From a virus: DNA of 29,531 nt. Positions within the stretch are counted from its first letter, which is position 1. Every line of letters starts with the position of its first letter. Location: positions 1 through 29,531 of IMG/VR virus record IMGVR_UViG_3300022707_005551. One strand, 5' to 3'. The notes under the pieces are model-generated. The model worked only from the letters and a program-made list of their open reading frames with translations, ran no database searches and was not told where the DNA came from. Position numbers and translations under genes: made by a program. Positions 18,936-28,347 of the stretch are shown in pieces.

Positions 18936-21005
18936 TTACTCCTCCTCACTGTCGTTTATATCATTCAATAATTGAGTCATCGCTCTTCCTGCTTCAGGAC
19001 TTTTAGGACTAAATTTTCTCAACGCCTTCATTTCAGCCTTCCAGGTCGGATCAAATAACGCTTTGGCTAATGATGCCGTTCGTTTGTTGAAAGCAGCATC
19101 CTCACCCGTTGATACCAACGTATTAAGAGGGGCTCTAAAAAAGTTTCTCAGCGACTGGAATATGCCACCCCGTAATTCACGCTTAATTTCTTCTCTGACC
19201 GCCGTCGGGGAACCGCCAGGGCGACCTAATCTGGCCAACCCCAAAGCCTTTTGTAAAAACTTAAGGTTCTTTTTCCCCTCAGAATCTAATGCATTCATCA
19301 GTACCTTTGTCTTTTTTTCATTAGGGAAAATCGCTCTAAATAATTGGCCCGGTATATTTTCAACTGTGCCCGCATCAGCAGTGGATTTAATGGACCCTAA
19401 ACGTTTCTCTAACTCAACCCGCACTAACTGATTCCAAGCACCAGGGTCAATGTCATCAATCACTTTTTTTGCATTAGCAACGACCCTGGAATCAGTTTCA
19501 GCGGCATCAAATATTCTAGTACTTGTTTGCTTTAATTGAGTATCATCCAATGCAGCCACTTTACCAAGAATTGACTGTTGTATGTCTGTCACTTCGGGAC
19601 TAAGGCGTATAAATTCATCCCTTGCCGCGCGATAAGAGGGGCTTTGTGTCACTAATTGATCGGTTAAGTCATTTTTAACATCGGTCAAGAATCGCTTAGT
19701 GGTATTGCCCACCGCATCGGCACCAAAACCGTTAATGGTTTGATCAATTTCTATCTTGGCTAAGTGTAATTTCTGTAAATCACCCCCAGCATTTTCTATC
19801 TTGTCGAGGGCGGAATTAAGGTTTTTAGCTATTTGACCTTTCTGCTCGAATTGCGCCGCCATACTACTGATTTTAGTGGCTAAATTATCAACATCGATGG
19901 GGCCTGTCTTGCCCTGGCGCTGTCGTCTAAAGGCTTGTTTGTAGATAGGCGAAGCCGCTTCTTGTCTGGCTCGTTTGGTGGCCGCTACCGCTGTCTGAGA
20001 GGCCGTTCTAAAGCGTTCTGAACCCATTAACACCGCTTCATCGGGGGCTATTTGACCTAAGAAATCTTCAACGGCGTCACTGGCTGCTTTGTTTTGAGTC
20101 CTCAATCCTTCCACTGCCGACCGTGTGCCCGCTGGTAGTTGAGCAACAAAGGCTTGTTTTTCTAATTGAGCAGGCACCCCGGTTTGCTGTGCTTGGAATA
20201 AGGGTATCCCTGTGGCCTCTGTCGCGGCCTGTGCCTGCTCGACACTCTCAGAGACGAGGGCTAGTTCCTCCCGGCCTGCACTCACTCTAGCGGCCTCCCT
20301 GGACGCCTGCCTGCCTGCTCTAAAGGCTTGAATAGCAGGTACCACCGCTTCTGCCGCGCCACCGGTACCTGCCGCTATCGCCGTGGTTAAAGGGTCTCTT
20401 TCTTCTCTGCCCAAAGCGACCCCCACTTCTTGCAAGGCTTGCTCTGTGGCCCCTGCACCTACTGCGCCTATCCCTACCTTTTGAAGCAACGTTTTACCTA
20501 ACCCCGCCAACCTGGCAGCGGGAATAAAGGACAACACTTGCGCAATGCTGGTGGTGAGATCCTGGGGTGAAAAACCGGGTCGATTTAACACAGAGCGTCG
20601 GGTACCCCCCTCTTCAGTGGGCACTTCAATAATAGTGGAGCCATCGGGGGTGGTTTCAAACACCGCCTCTGGGATCGCTTCTTGAATAATATCTTGTTGG
20701 GCTTTTGCATCAAAGGTGGACAATAAACCCAGGGCTATTTTGAATGTATCCCCTTCTTCTGTAACGCCAAACTCTTGCAAGGTGCCTAATTCAGGGGTAG
20801 CAGCAATACGTTCTGCTCCAGTAAAGATATCAGCAAAACCCGTTTCAGGGCGGGGTTGTTGAACAGGCTGACTTACAGGGGCAGATATTAAGTTTCTGCG
20901 AATGGCTTCGTCAAACCGAGCACGCTTATCAGGGTCAAGCTGATCCTGTAACCCTCTATTGGCTATTTCTTGGAATCTTGCTAGGTTTTCCTGTGGAGTA
21001 GCCAT
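18936..21005 (-). CDS. Internal virion / DNA ejection protein, gp16-like (689 aa)
   Basis: A long, mostly alpha-helical protein. After a polar N-terminus there is a hydrophobic Gly/Ala segment (about 140-200: VLSFIPAARLAGLGKTLLQK, GIGAVGAGATEQAL, IAAGTGGAAEAVVPAI), then extended helices with coiled-coil character, and an acidic tail (NDINDSEEE). Size, composition and position after gp7- and gp20-like proteins and before the tailspike match the largest P22 ejection protein (gp16), which enters the host envelope with the DNA. No lytic transglycosylase motif is visible. ATG 21005 overlaps the upstream stop (TAATG). Confidence 0.7.
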   Translation of the reverse strand: MATPQENLARFQEIANRGLQDQLDPDKRARFDEAIRRNLISAPVSQPVQQPRPETGFADIFTGAERIAATPELGTLQEFGVTEEGDTFKIALGLLSTFDAKAQQDIIQEAIPEAVFETTPDGSTIIEVPTEEGGTRRSVLNRPGFSPQDLTTSIAQVLSFIPAARLAGLGKTLLQKVGIGAVGAGATEQALQEVGVALGREERDPLTTAIAAGTGGAAEAVVPAIQAFRAGRQASREAARVSAGREELALVSESVEQAQAATEATGIPLFQAQQTGVPAQLEKQAFVAQLPAGTRSAVEGLRTQNKAASDAVEDFLGQIAPDEAVLMGSERFRTASQTAVAATKRARQEAASPIYKQAFRRQRQGKTGPIDVDNLATKISSMAAQFEQKGQIAKNLNSALDKIENAGGDLQKLHLAKIEIDQTINGFGADAVGNTTKRFLTDVKNDLTDQLVTQSPSYRAARDEFIRLSPEVTDIQQSILGKVAALDDTQLKQTSTRIFDAAETDSRVVANAKKVIDDIDPGAWNQLVRVELEKRLGSIKSTADAGTVENIPGQLFRAIFPNEKKTKVLMNALDSEGKKNLKFLQKALGLARLGRPGGSPTAVREEIKRELRGGIFQSLRNFFRAPLNTLVSTGEDAAFNKRTASLAKALFDPTWKAEMKALRKFSPKSPEAGRAMTQLLNDINDSEEE

Positions 21006-22237
21006 TAAAAATCCAGTAGTTTGTCGTTAGATAATCCTTCCAGCTTGATGGGTATGACGGGCCCACCCGTAAACGTATCAAGCCTACCGCCACGCTTAGC
21101 TTCTCTCAAGTCATCCAGATCATCATCTATCGCTTGCTGCTCTGATATGAATTCTTGAAGTAAGTTAATATTGGTTGTTTCGTCGCGGCCCACGCCAAAT
21201 AGCGCCCGCTTCATGCCTTCAACATCTGCATCCGTTGGCCTAATCTCACCAACAGCCTTTAGCTTTTCACGCGCTGCCACTTCAGCAAACGAATTAAACT
21301 CTTCATCAAATTGAGCCTGCGAAGAGAATACACCAGGAATAAAGCCAGCGGCTGATCTTGTTGCGCCTGACTGAGCCTCACCCTTTTGCAAAGCTCGTAA
21401 GAATCTACCTGCTTTTTTAGCGGCCGCCGATCTTGTCTTGGTTCCTTTTGACAACTCCACAAGGCGCTTTGTATTTGCGGCTATGAGTTGTTTTCTCTCT
21501 TCTGCTGGTAACTGTATTGCCACTTTAGCCGTCTCAACGGCGGTTGTTATTTGTGGCTGCGTTACAAGTTGCTGCTCTAACTTAGCCGCTTCCACGCCGC
21601 CAGCCTGTTGAATTGCCGTTTGAACCTGGCCTGCTGCGGTCTCTCCCAGCGTCGATACTAGCTCACCTTCAAGCGGCACGTCTTGACGTGTAAACGACCC
21701 ATCTGGACGCTGTACAATGCCTGATAGGAATGTTTGACCATCACGTTCAATACGAACAGGCGTACCTATAAACTTATCACGAGAGGCTGCCGATGGCGCT
21801 TTCAACACCCCAAAGCGTTGGCCAATCTGAATCGCCTGCTCTGCTTGTTGGGTTAACAGTTGGATGCCACCCGGCTGTTCTAAAGTCGCTAAGGCTTCAT
21901 CGGTATCATTGGTGGGTATGGCCGTATTATTAGCGGCATTATCCTGTACGAGTCTTGATTTACGCTGCAATAGCTTACTTCTAACGGCATCAATATCATT
22001 CGCTTTCAGATCGGGCAAGAGTTCATCTGCCGCTAATGACACCGAGCGAATACGGTTTAATTGCTGCTGTTGCAGGGCCTGACCTTGGGCTGTCTGAGTT
22101 TGCGCTTGTAATAATTCATTGCGCAAAGGGATTTGTTGCAGTGAACGAATGCCCTGCACATTCTGCAAAGCATTTTTAAACGCCGCACCGGTATCTATAC
22201 CTCTGACTGCTAAGGGTAAACGGGTATCTATTGCCAT
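21005..22237 (-). CDS. DNA ejection protein, gp20-like (410 aa)
   Basis: The N-terminus (LPLAVRGIDTGAAFKNALQ) followed by a long Gln-rich helical region (LRNELLQAQTQTAQGQALQQ) is typical of the middle P22-type ejection proteins, and the rest is helical with a short beta-like insert around 150-190 (VRIERDGQTFLSGIVQRPDG). It lies between gp7-like and gp16-like genes. ATG 22237 has AGGTGAATT upstream. Such proteins line or form the trans-envelope conduit for DNA. Assignment rests on composition and gene order. Confidence 0.72.
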   Translation of the reverse strand: MAIDTRLPLAVRGIDTGAAFKNALQNVQGIRSLQQIPLRNELLQAQTQTAQGQALQQQQLNRIRSVSLAADELLPDLKANDIDAVRSKLLQRKSRLVQDNAANNTAIPTNDTDEALATLEQPGGIQLLTQQAEQAIQIGQRFGVLKAPSAASRDKFIGTPVRIERDGQTFLSGIVQRPDGSFTRQDVPLEGELVSTLGETAAGQVQTAIQQAGGVEAAKLEQQLVTQPQITTAVETAKVAIQLPAEERKQLIAANTKRLVELSKGTKTRSAAAKKAGRFLRALQKGEAQSGATRSAAGFIPGVFSSQAQFDEEFNSFAEVAAREKLKAVGEIRPTDADVEGMKRALFGVGRDETTNINLLQEFISEQQAIDDDLDDLREAKRGGRLDTFTGGPVIPIKLEGLSNDKLLDF

Positions 22238-22244
22238 AATTCAC

Positions 22245-22871
22245 CTATATAAGAGCTAATCCGCCGAGGGTTAATCCTGCTGTCAGTAGATTTTGATCAG
22301 CTCGTGAAGCAATATTGCCTGCACTGACTTCACCGGCGGCGGTGACCGCGCCTATATCGGTAATAAGATCACTGATATTTGCTTGTTGCCCGGTTTCAAT
22401 GTTCGCTTGAGAGGTCGCCACATCACCCCCAAATTGCAATAACGTCGACACATCTTGTCGCTGTCTGTCAATCAGGGGGGCAGCGGACAATAAGACATTG
22501 TTGGACAGTTCTTGCAAAGTATCACCAAAGCTTAAGCGCCGATTGGCTGAAGCGCCTTGTAAGGTTCGCTGATTGGCATTCTCTAAGGCTAACTGAAACA
22601 ACGGGTTATCCTGTAAAAAGTCAAACTGAGCTTGTGGGTCCGCCAGAAACTGAGAGGCTTCAACCCCTCTTTCAGCCGCGCCAGCAAACGGTTCAAAAAA
22701 GGTTTGTGCGCGTTCTCTAGCCTCCTCGGTTGAGACAAGGGCTTCCCGGCCTGCTTGGGCCTGAATCGCAGCACCCTCTAACGCCGCTTCCTGCGCCTGT
22801 TCGCCAGCAAAATCAGTTTCGACTAACCCTAAAGTTCCAATTTTCACTGCCGTATCAATAAATCCACCCAT
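22245..22871 (-). CDS. DNA ejection / pilot protein, gp7-like (208 aa)
   Basis: The start MGGFIDTAVKIGTLGLV is followed by helical, Ala/Gln-rich sequence (AGEQAQEAALEGAAIQAQAG) with the conserved-looking FFEPFAGAAERGVEASQFLAD segment, and a C-terminal hydrophobic helix (LLTAGLTLGGLALI). This pattern is found in P22 gp7-type DNA transfer proteins, which leave the head with the DNA. ATG 22871 overlaps the upstream stop. The next gene is the gp20-like protein. Confidence 0.78.
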   Translation of the reverse strand: MGGFIDTAVKIGTLGLVETDFAGEQAQEAALEGAAIQAQAGREALVSTEEARERAQTFFEPFAGAAERGVEASQFLADPQAQFDFLQDNPLFQLALENANQRTLQGASANRRLSFGDTLQELSNNVLLSAAPLIDRQRQDVSTLLQFGGDVATSQANIETGQQANISDLITDIGAVTAAGEVSAGNIASRADQNLLTAGLTLGGLALI

Positions 22872-23239
22872 TAGCGGTACCTATAGACAGCATAACGGTC
22901 AAGCTCGCCGATCTTCATAAAACCGATTAGCTTGATACAATGAATAATATGTCGCTTTTCGTGTTCCACGGTCGTGAACACCCTCCAATCACGCGCTAGC
23001 AACCATTGGCCCAAGTGCTTTGCTGCTCTGATCATTTTAATCCCCCGATTCTTTTTAGGAATGGCCGCGTGTACATTAATGACGTTTCCTTCATAACGGG
23101 CTGGGAATAAACCCACGTCAGGTTCATAAAAGTATAGCGCATCGGGCATCAATACGTCATCGACCGGCCCAAAACCCTCCCTCACTGTATCATCGTCTAA
23201 GTAGGAACGGATTAATGCTTCATCAGTGGTCACTATCAT
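22871..23239 (-). CDS. P22 gp14-like internal protein with GNAT-like fold (122 aa)
   Basis: The sequence resembles the DUF2824/P22 gp14 family: strand-rich N-terminus, NVINVHAAIPKKNRGIKMIRAAKHLGQWLLA, then VFTTVEHEKRHIIHCIKLIGFMKIGE, a layout close to GNAT acyltransferases (beta-strand, acetyl-CoA loop, helix, terminal strand). P22 gp14 assists assembly of the ejection machinery. The position directly before the gp7-like gene agrees. Acetyltransferase activity is not implied. It is coupled to both neighbours by 4-bp overlaps. Confidence 0.72.
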   Translation of the reverse strand: MIVTTDEALIRSYLDDDTVREGFGPVDDVLMPDALYFYEPDVGLFPARYEGNVINVHAAIPKKNRGIKMIRAAKHLGQWLLARDWRVFTTVEHEKRHIIHCIKLIGFMKIGELDRYAVYRYR

Positions 23240-23574
23240 TGTTCTCGGCCTGTCGCATAAAATAATAGTCCATTAATTTGGCTGTTCTCCGCCTGAATAC
23301 TACCACCAGGCGGTACTACCTGATTGGTGGCCGACGGCCCTGCATGAAAACGGTCCCTCACCACAATGGTTAACGGTATGATTGGCCCTATAATCGTGCC
23401 CCCGGCACTAACAATATAGGCCCTATAACTGACGCTGGAACTGATCGTCGAATTATTAGTGGCCGACCAGGCGGTAATAACAGTACCCTGGCCATCGGGG
23501 GGTGATGTATACAAAGGCGTTATTGTATCCACAGTCCCAATTTGTGCATTTTCAATTAATACAAAGTCAACCAT
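23236..23574 (-). CDS. Small beta-sandwich virion protein (112 aa)
   Basis: The protein is rich in Thr, Ser, Val and Gly with alternating strands (TVDTITPLYTSPPDGQGTVI, SVSYRAYIVSAGGTIIGPII) and a VVPPGGSIQAENSQ turn. This resembles small, trimer-forming phage structural proteins that contain a laminin/BACON-like sandwich with the motif V-x-P-G-x-S-I-x-A. It lies between a fibre protein and the gp14-like gene and is coupled to both by overlaps. Probably a virion or tail-fibre accessory protein. Confidence 0.62.
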   Translation of the reverse strand: MVDFVLIENAQIGTVDTITPLYTSPPDGQGTVITAWSATNNSTISSSVSYRAYIVSAGGTIIGPIIPLTIVVRDRFHAGPSATNQVVPPGGSIQAENSQINGLLFYATGREQ

Positions 23575-25295
23575 TAGCTGAGCGCCACATCAACGGTTAA
23601 TAAATCACAAATAAAGTCAGTTGAAGCATCCACATTGCGCACAAAACTGGTAAATTTGCCCCCTGTTCCCCCTTCTAGTGGTATCCGCAGCGGCACTGTG
23701 GAGGATCGATTGGTCAGATCTTCCGGCACACTCCCATTCATCTTGACAAAGCCTAATACCCCGTTATCAAAAAATAGACCAAACTCATATTTTTGTACCG
23801 TCGCCCCCGACTTCTGACCCGCTATAATCGCGTTATAGGTAAAGGCGACTGTCGCTGATGATAAATACTCCTGTTCGTTGTCGCCACTGGCAATAAAGCG
23901 TTCTATGGTCGAGCAATCGGTAGTGCTCCCCGCTATTTTTACCCAGCCGGATTCAAAGTTACCGGTCGCCTCATCACTGACAAAGGCGCGGACAATATCA
24001 AAAGTACTCGCTGTCGTTGCGGCGGTGGTAAATGAGCCATTATAAGCCACTGTCCCAATAATGGCGACAGGCTCACCGTCTCCCAACCCATGGCCTGCAC
24101 TGGTCACTGTAGTACTGCCCCCTCCGGCGTCCGCATAGGCAGTAATCGCCCCATTAAGGCCCTGAAAGGCAATCGTTGTAGTCGCTGAGGCATCTAAGGT
24201 AAAACAACCTAGGGTAATGGAGTCGGTCACCCCGTTCACACCTTTGAACGTCACATTCAGATCTTTTTTAGAAATCCCGGTTAATGCTGTGCCGCCCGGC
24301 CCTGCAATGACCCGTGATGAGTTAGCAATGAAATCTTCCACAATATTAGGACTAGCACCACTCACTGAGGCATCGCCAATAATGCCACTTTTGCCCGCCC
24401 CATTTGAATTAAACAGTACGCCCGTGATAAGCAGAGAAATAAATGAGCCACCGCGTATGTCCAAGGCTTCGTCTGTCTGTGAGGTGACTGTTAGCCCAGT
24501 CATCAAAGAATCGACTACAGTGCCACTAATCTTGATCGCTTGGGCGGCCGTCGACTCTACCAGTCCGTCGATATTTAAACTCAGTATCGAGCCGGATACG
24601 TCAACACCCACACCCGTGGAGACACAATTCAAATCCCTTAGTTCCGTTGCGCCAAAGGTTACATCGCCTTGAATATCAACCCCTTTCCCGGATATACCCA
24701 CAATACTTAAGTCTCTGGAAATAATGCCTGAGTTGCCGGTACCTGTCATCACAATGCCATTCCCTACGCTTGACGTGGACATGCGCCAATCATCGATATC
24801 CGTGCCAGTCACATTATCAAGTTCTAATGCGGTGCCTGCTATCAAGGTGACGAGTTTAGAGAAAGACGTGATGGTACCGAAATTTTCGGCCCGCACTGCT
24901 GCGCCTGTGCCAGTATTATTGATTTTAAAACTCAATCGTCCTCTTAGCCCACTGCTAACAAAACCGCCTTGGTTAAACGTAATGGTAGGCGAAGCTGAAT
25001 TCGTGGTGATAACGGATTTACTGGAGACTGTACCGATAAACAAGGTACCGCCGGTTAACACCAATCGATCAGTGCCTAAATCGATAATATCGGAAATATC
25101 ATAGGACCCTACATTCATGGTAATCACACCGCCAACATCCGTACCGTTGGCCAGCACATCGGCCTTATTGCTTAAAATAATGAACACGCCTTCCAATTCG
25201 GCAAAATTATCGTTGACTTTAATAAATGAATCGCGCCAAAGATCGCCGCTGCGATCACCGCCCTCCGCGCCTACATTAATAACCTTTGCTACCAT
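23574..25295 (-). CDS. Beta-helical fibre-like virion protein (573 aa)
   Basis: After an N-terminal anchor-like region (GDLWRDSFIKVNDNFAELEG, a phrase common at the start of phage fibres), the protein has long runs of Gly/Ser/Thr-rich short strands with aligned hydrophobics (GVDIQGDVTFGATELRDLN), as in right-handed beta-helices, to about residue 370. Next follows a module (TVTSAGHGLGDGEPVAIIG ... TFDIV) also seen at the C-terminal part of the tailspike, then a beta-sandwich end. It lies between gp10-like and gp14-like genes. Likely a second fibre or decoration spike; no enzymatic residues seen. ATG 25295 has GAGG upstream. Confidence 0.75.
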   Translation of the reverse strand: MVAKVINVGAEGGDRSGDLWRDSFIKVNDNFAELEGVFIILSNKADVLANGTDVGGVITMNVGSYDISDIIDLGTDRLVLTGGTLFIGTVSSKSVITTNSASPTITFNQGGFVSSGLRGRLSFKINNTGTGAAVRAENFGTITSFSKLVTLIAGTALELDNVTGTDIDDWRMSTSSVGNGIVMTGTGNSGIISRDLSIVGISGKGVDIQGDVTFGATELRDLNCVSTGVGVDVSGSILSLNIDGLVESTAAQAIKISGTVVDSLMTGLTVTSQTDEALDIRGGSFISLLITGVLFNSNGAGKSGIIGDASVSGASPNIVEDFIANSSRVIAGPGGTALTGISKKDLNVTFKGVNGVTDSITLGCFTLDASATTTIAFQGLNGAITAYADAGGGSTTVTSAGHGLGDGEPVAIIGTVAYNGSFTTAATTASTFDIVRAFVSDEATGNFESGWVKIAGSTTDCSTIERFIASGDNEQEYLSSATVAFTYNAIIAGQKSGATVQKYEFGLFFDNGVLGFVKMNGSVPEDLTNRSSTVPLRIPLEGGTGGKFTSFVRNVDASTDFICDLLTVDVALS

Positions 25296-25297
25296 AG

Positions 25298-25588
25298 TTA
25301 GGCCTCTACCATGTCGACGGTGAATTCGATGGAATCAACGGTAAAACCGATTTCATCGGAAGTTAATGGGTTGCCACTGCCTAGCCGTTGTTCTAAGGTC
25401 GTGACTCTCGCCGCGGTCGTTAAGCTGTTGTTGTTGCCCCCTTCTATAAGATCAACTTCTCCGCCTGCTTTTAACCACAACTTAAATTCAAATTCTTGCT
25501 TAAAAATAAAAAAATCACGCAGTTCCTCATCATCCAATAACTTTCTTGGAATCGGGACTTGGGGGGGTGGATTGACACTAATAGCCAT
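25298..25588 (-). CDS. Small virion-region protein (96 aa)
   Basis: Proline-rich N-terminus (VNPPPQVPIPRKLL), then a helix with aromatics (LRDFFIFKQEFEFKLWLKAGG) and an acidic, threonine-rich tail. Such a small protein, with a helical middle between tail-hub and fibre genes, could be a fibre trimerisation or attachment factor; this is inference from position. ATG 25588 overlaps the upstream stop (TAATG). I do not recognise the family. Confidence 0.6.
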   Translation of the reverse strand: MAISVNPPPQVPIPRKLLDDEELRDFFIFKQEFEFKLWLKAGGEVDLIEGGNNNSLTTAARVTTLEQRLGSGNPLTSDEIGFTVDSIEFTVDMVEA

Positions 25589-27024
25589 TAGAACCCCGCC
25601 AAACGTAAGTCAATAGACGCTGTTTGAAGGGAATAATACACAGGATCTGAGGTGGTTATCCGAATAATGAGGTCATCAAACGACATCAAATTATCCCACT
25701 TGACCTTGATGTTGGTTTTTCCCTGGCGACCCACTTGCACAAAATCACCAAAAATAAACGACTCGGCGCCGTCAACGGAGTACTCAATAATGACATTAGG
25801 GTCTTCCCCTTGGCCGGTGATTAAGCCCACCCCTCTTTTCATGATCAGCTCAAACGACGACATCTGCAGCCGTTTTCCTGGTTTTTTAATCATCCCTCCG
25901 TGAATGGACGCTAAGGTTCTAATCCGCTGAATAGTAAGGGTATCGTTGGTAAAGGCATCAATATCAAGCTTGTAGAGATTGCCGTTGGTTTCATCGGCCA
26001 GTAAATGCTTGTTATAAACAAACATATGGGAGGTGGCATTGTAGCGGCCTCTAGTGGTGTCTGAGGAGAGATTAAACCAACCGTCCTCGCCCAAGGATTC
26101 ATTTAAACACCAGGTCTGATTGGCGTCTGGAAAGGATAAGACATAAAAATTCTGCCCCTGTATCTTGAACGTATAACCGACCGCATCAGAGCGCGTTGTA
26201 TAATTCTCTATGGCATTAGCCATGGATATAGTGGATATTTGCTTCGCATTGCCGGCAATCGCCTGATACACCGCATTATCATCACCGAGCCAGTAGATAA
26301 ACCGATCCGTATTAGCTACAGAGTGTAAAGCGGCTAGACCTACCTTTTCAATGATACGTCCGGTTACAGGCACGAGCGGAGGTCTAACAGAGCCATTATT
26401 CCAATACAACGGGGTTGTTTTTTCGGTGAACATGTAAATAAGGTCTTCAAAGGCGTAGGCATGGACCAATTTGCCGGGATCATCCTCTACCTTGCCCGCA
26501 TTGAATCCACTGGCTGTGGTGCCGTCGCCGACATTAGAGACCACAAAATCAACGCCTCCAGCGATATTGACATTGGTGTAGAAAAATTTGTTATTTAAAA
26601 AAGTTACCGCCGTCGAGCCGACAATATTACTGTCAGTCACCGCAACCAAGATTCGGGTCTCCTGTGTGTACTGAAACACCGTGCCTGCAGTACAAATAAT
26701 TAAGTTTCTGCCGTCATCAGCAAAGGTGCAGCGTGCAATTCCGGGTATGGTGCCCCGGGGAATATGAGCGCCATTAAAGGCTACTTCAAATAACGTAGTG
26801 CCCGCCACCCGATAGCCAATACCCTGCATTTCCCATTCGCCCCGATCAGCGCCACTTACAGCGCCCTCTAAGCTTTGGCCAGGAAAGGATTGGAGGGTAA
26901 ATTGTGTTTTGCCGCCTCGAAGAAATTCTTGGAAAAAGTTCTGTGTATACTGCGACGATAAGCTGTTATCGCGGTGCTCAACCGAAGGCCCGGCAATGTT
27001 GATTGGCGAGGTTTGGAAGGTCAA
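25588..27024 (-). CDS. P22 gp10-like packaged-DNA stabilisation / tail-hub protein (478 aa)
   Basis: The protein starts TFQTSPINIAGPSVEHRDNS and has repeated strand-turn units (AVTFLNNKFFYTN, LVHAYAFEDLIYMFTEK, HSVANTDRFIYWLGDDN, GYTFKIQGQNFYVLSFPDA) forming a beta-propeller-like fold, with a C-terminal sandwich (VIIEYSVDGAESF). This matches the phage stabilisation (gp10) family, which plugs the portal-adaptor complex and keeps DNA inside. Length is close to P22 gp10 (472). Start is TTG 27024, overlapping the upstream stop (TTGA), with GAGGGG 8 bases before. Confidence 0.85.
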   Translation of the reverse strand: MTFQTSPINIAGPSVEHRDNSLSSQYTQNFFQEFLRGGKTQFTLQSFPGQSLEGAVSGADRGEWEMQGIGYRVAGTTLFEVAFNGAHIPRGTIPGIARCTFADDGRNLIICTAGTVFQYTQETRILVAVTDSNIVGSTAVTFLNNKFFYTNVNIAGGVDFVVSNVGDGTTASGFNAGKVEDDPGKLVHAYAFEDLIYMFTEKTTPLYWNNGSVRPPLVPVTGRIIEKVGLAALHSVANTDRFIYWLGDDNAVYQAIAGNAKQISTISMANAIENYTTRSDAVGYTFKIQGQNFYVLSFPDANQTWCLNESLGEDGWFNLSSDTTRGRYNATSHMFVYNKHLLADETNGNLYKLDIDAFTNDTLTIQRIRTLASIHGGMIKKPGKRLQMSSFELIMKRGVGLITGQGEDPNVIIEYSVDGAESFIFGDFVQVGRQGKTNIKVKWDNLMSFDDLIIRITTSDPVYYSLQTASIDLRLAGF

Positions 27025-27641
27025 GGACTGGACCCCTCTATCCGCATCACAGGCGCTGGTCCGTAACGCCCTTGTCGGTCTTTCTTGTTCGCCCCTTTTA
27101 TCGCCGCAATAAACCGTAGATAATTTTTCTGGGCCACCACTTCATCAAATGCAAATTCCCACAACGCCCATAAGGTGCCGAATAAATAAATGTTAGGGTG
27201 ATTATCTAATATAACATTGGTCTGATTGGTTGAGGATAGGCCCTCTGGAATTGCGAAATACTGGAACTCAATGGTGTACAAGGCATCCGGCGTTCTATCG
27301 AATTCAATCTGGTCCGTTACGGTAAAGAACCGAGGTAATCCAGAGGTATCTACCCTAATCATTTGCTCAGGGGCTCGGTAGCGTAGATCAGAGGTATTAT
27401 TGTTAATCCGTAGACGCATACTGCGCATCGACTGATAACCGGTGGGTAACGGGATAAAGCGGCTGGTGGTGGTGGCGGTTGTGTCCAAGGTTTCTTGACT
27501 GCGAATCTTTAGAATCGACTCAACATTGGCAAACATCTCTGTTTCAGCCAAGACAATAAAGGTATCAATCTTTTGATCGATATCGCTACGGTGGGACCAT
27601 TCAATCACTTCTAGCTTTAAATTGTCATAGGTGTCCAGCAT
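27021..27641 (-). CDS. Head-tail adaptor protein (206 aa)
   Basis: The order is an N-terminal helical domain (YDNLKLEVIEWSHRSDIDQK, FIVLAETEMFANV) followed by beta segments (TTTSRFIPLPTGYQSMRSMRL, IEFDRTPDALYTIEFQYF) and a C-terminal helix region (GTLWALWEFAFDEVVAQKNY). This is the pattern of the phage adaptor family that sits beneath the portal, preceding gp10-like proteins. ATG 27641 has a weak GAGAACGGCG site. Confidence 0.8.
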   Translation of the reverse strand: MLDTYDNLKLEVIEWSHRSDIDQKIDTFIVLAETEMFANVESILKIRSQETLDTTATTTSRFIPLPTGYQSMRSMRLRINNNTSDLRYRAPEQMIRVDTSGLPRFFTVTDQIEFDRTPDALYTIEFQYFAIPEGLSSTNQTNVILDNHPNIYLFGTLWALWEFAFDEVVAQKNYLRFIAAIKGANKKDRQGRYGPAPVMRIEGSSP

Positions 27642-27673
27642 TCGCCGTTCTCATATTTGTTGTAGATCTAAGC

Positions 27674-27991
27674 TCACATCTTGCCTTCTTTAGTGCGTAA
27701 CTTCAGGAACTCCTTACTATTGAGTTTTGCAGCCAGCCAGGTTCTATTACGTCGTGCCCCAGGATCATCGCCTAGCTCTTTCCACCACATATGCCATACA
27801 ATCGGCGGAATACTGGCCACCTCATGCATCTCACCTTTCCAGCCCCCGCTCGCCAATGACCGCGCTTGTGCGTTTTCATCCAAGAAAGGATCTACATCCT
27901 GCCGTGTTTGAATGGTAAAGGTGCCGTCATTATTGCCGTGATAGACCTGGGTTAATCCGGTATGAGCATCATGATCTAGAATGCGCTTCAT
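27674..27991 (-). CDS. Conserved protein of the podovirus head-tail region (105 aa)
   Basis: The pattern RILDHDAHTGLTQVYH, FTIQTRQDVDPFLDENAQAR, GWKGEMHEVASIPPIV and KLNSKEFLKLRTKEGK is one I know from small proteins encoded between capsid and adaptor genes in many podoviruses (I-L-x-H-D; Q-D-V-x-P; A-x-I-P; F-L-R-T-x-x-G). The role is not established; accessory structural protein or assembly factor is inferred. It overlaps the upstream stop by 4 bp (ATGA). Confidence 0.72.
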   Translation of the reverse strand: MKRILDHDAHTGLTQVYHGNNDGTFTIQTRQDVDPFLDENAQARSLASGGWKGEMHEVASIPPIVWHMWWKELGDDPGARRNRTWLAAKLNSKEFLKLRTKEGKM

Positions 27992-28347
27992 CTTCGAATA
28001 ACTAAGGTCCCAAAGACTTCAACTGTGTTGCCCGAGGCCCCGTCTGTTTCGATCTCAATCGCCTCTCCAACCCTAACCGCATTAACCCCGGTCGGAAACG
28101 CTGAGTTAACATCGCCAGCCGCTGAGCCTGTAAAGGGAATCGTTACCACGCCATTGGTCATAGCAACGTCGTTAACCTTTAAGGTCAAATCAACATCAGC
28201 GGTGATAATAGCGCCATTTAAGGCAGTGCGGACCTCGACCACTTCACCATCAAAGCCGATGGGGATCGGCACAAAAATCTGCCCCGCCGTCGATACATCA
28301 GCGATATAAAAGTTTAATGCAGTGTTCAATAAATCAGGTGCGGACAT
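27988..28347 (-). CDS. Beta-rich head-region protein (119 aa)
   Basis: Strand-rich sequence (NFYIADVSTAGQIFVPIPIG, VVEVRTALNGAIITADVDL, VRVGEAIEIETDGASGNTVE) without helices, similar in character to head decoration or fibre-anchoring proteins located two genes after the capsid gene. ATG 28347 follows GGAGGCGACACCTA. Role as a capsid-decoration protein is inferred from fold type and position. Confidence 0.65.
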   Translation of the reverse strand: MSAPDLLNTALNFYIADVSTAGQIFVPIPIGFDGEVVEVRTALNGAIITADVDLTLKVNDVAMTNGVVTIPFTGSAAGDVNSAFPTGVNAVRVGEAIEIETDGASGNTVEVFGTLVIRR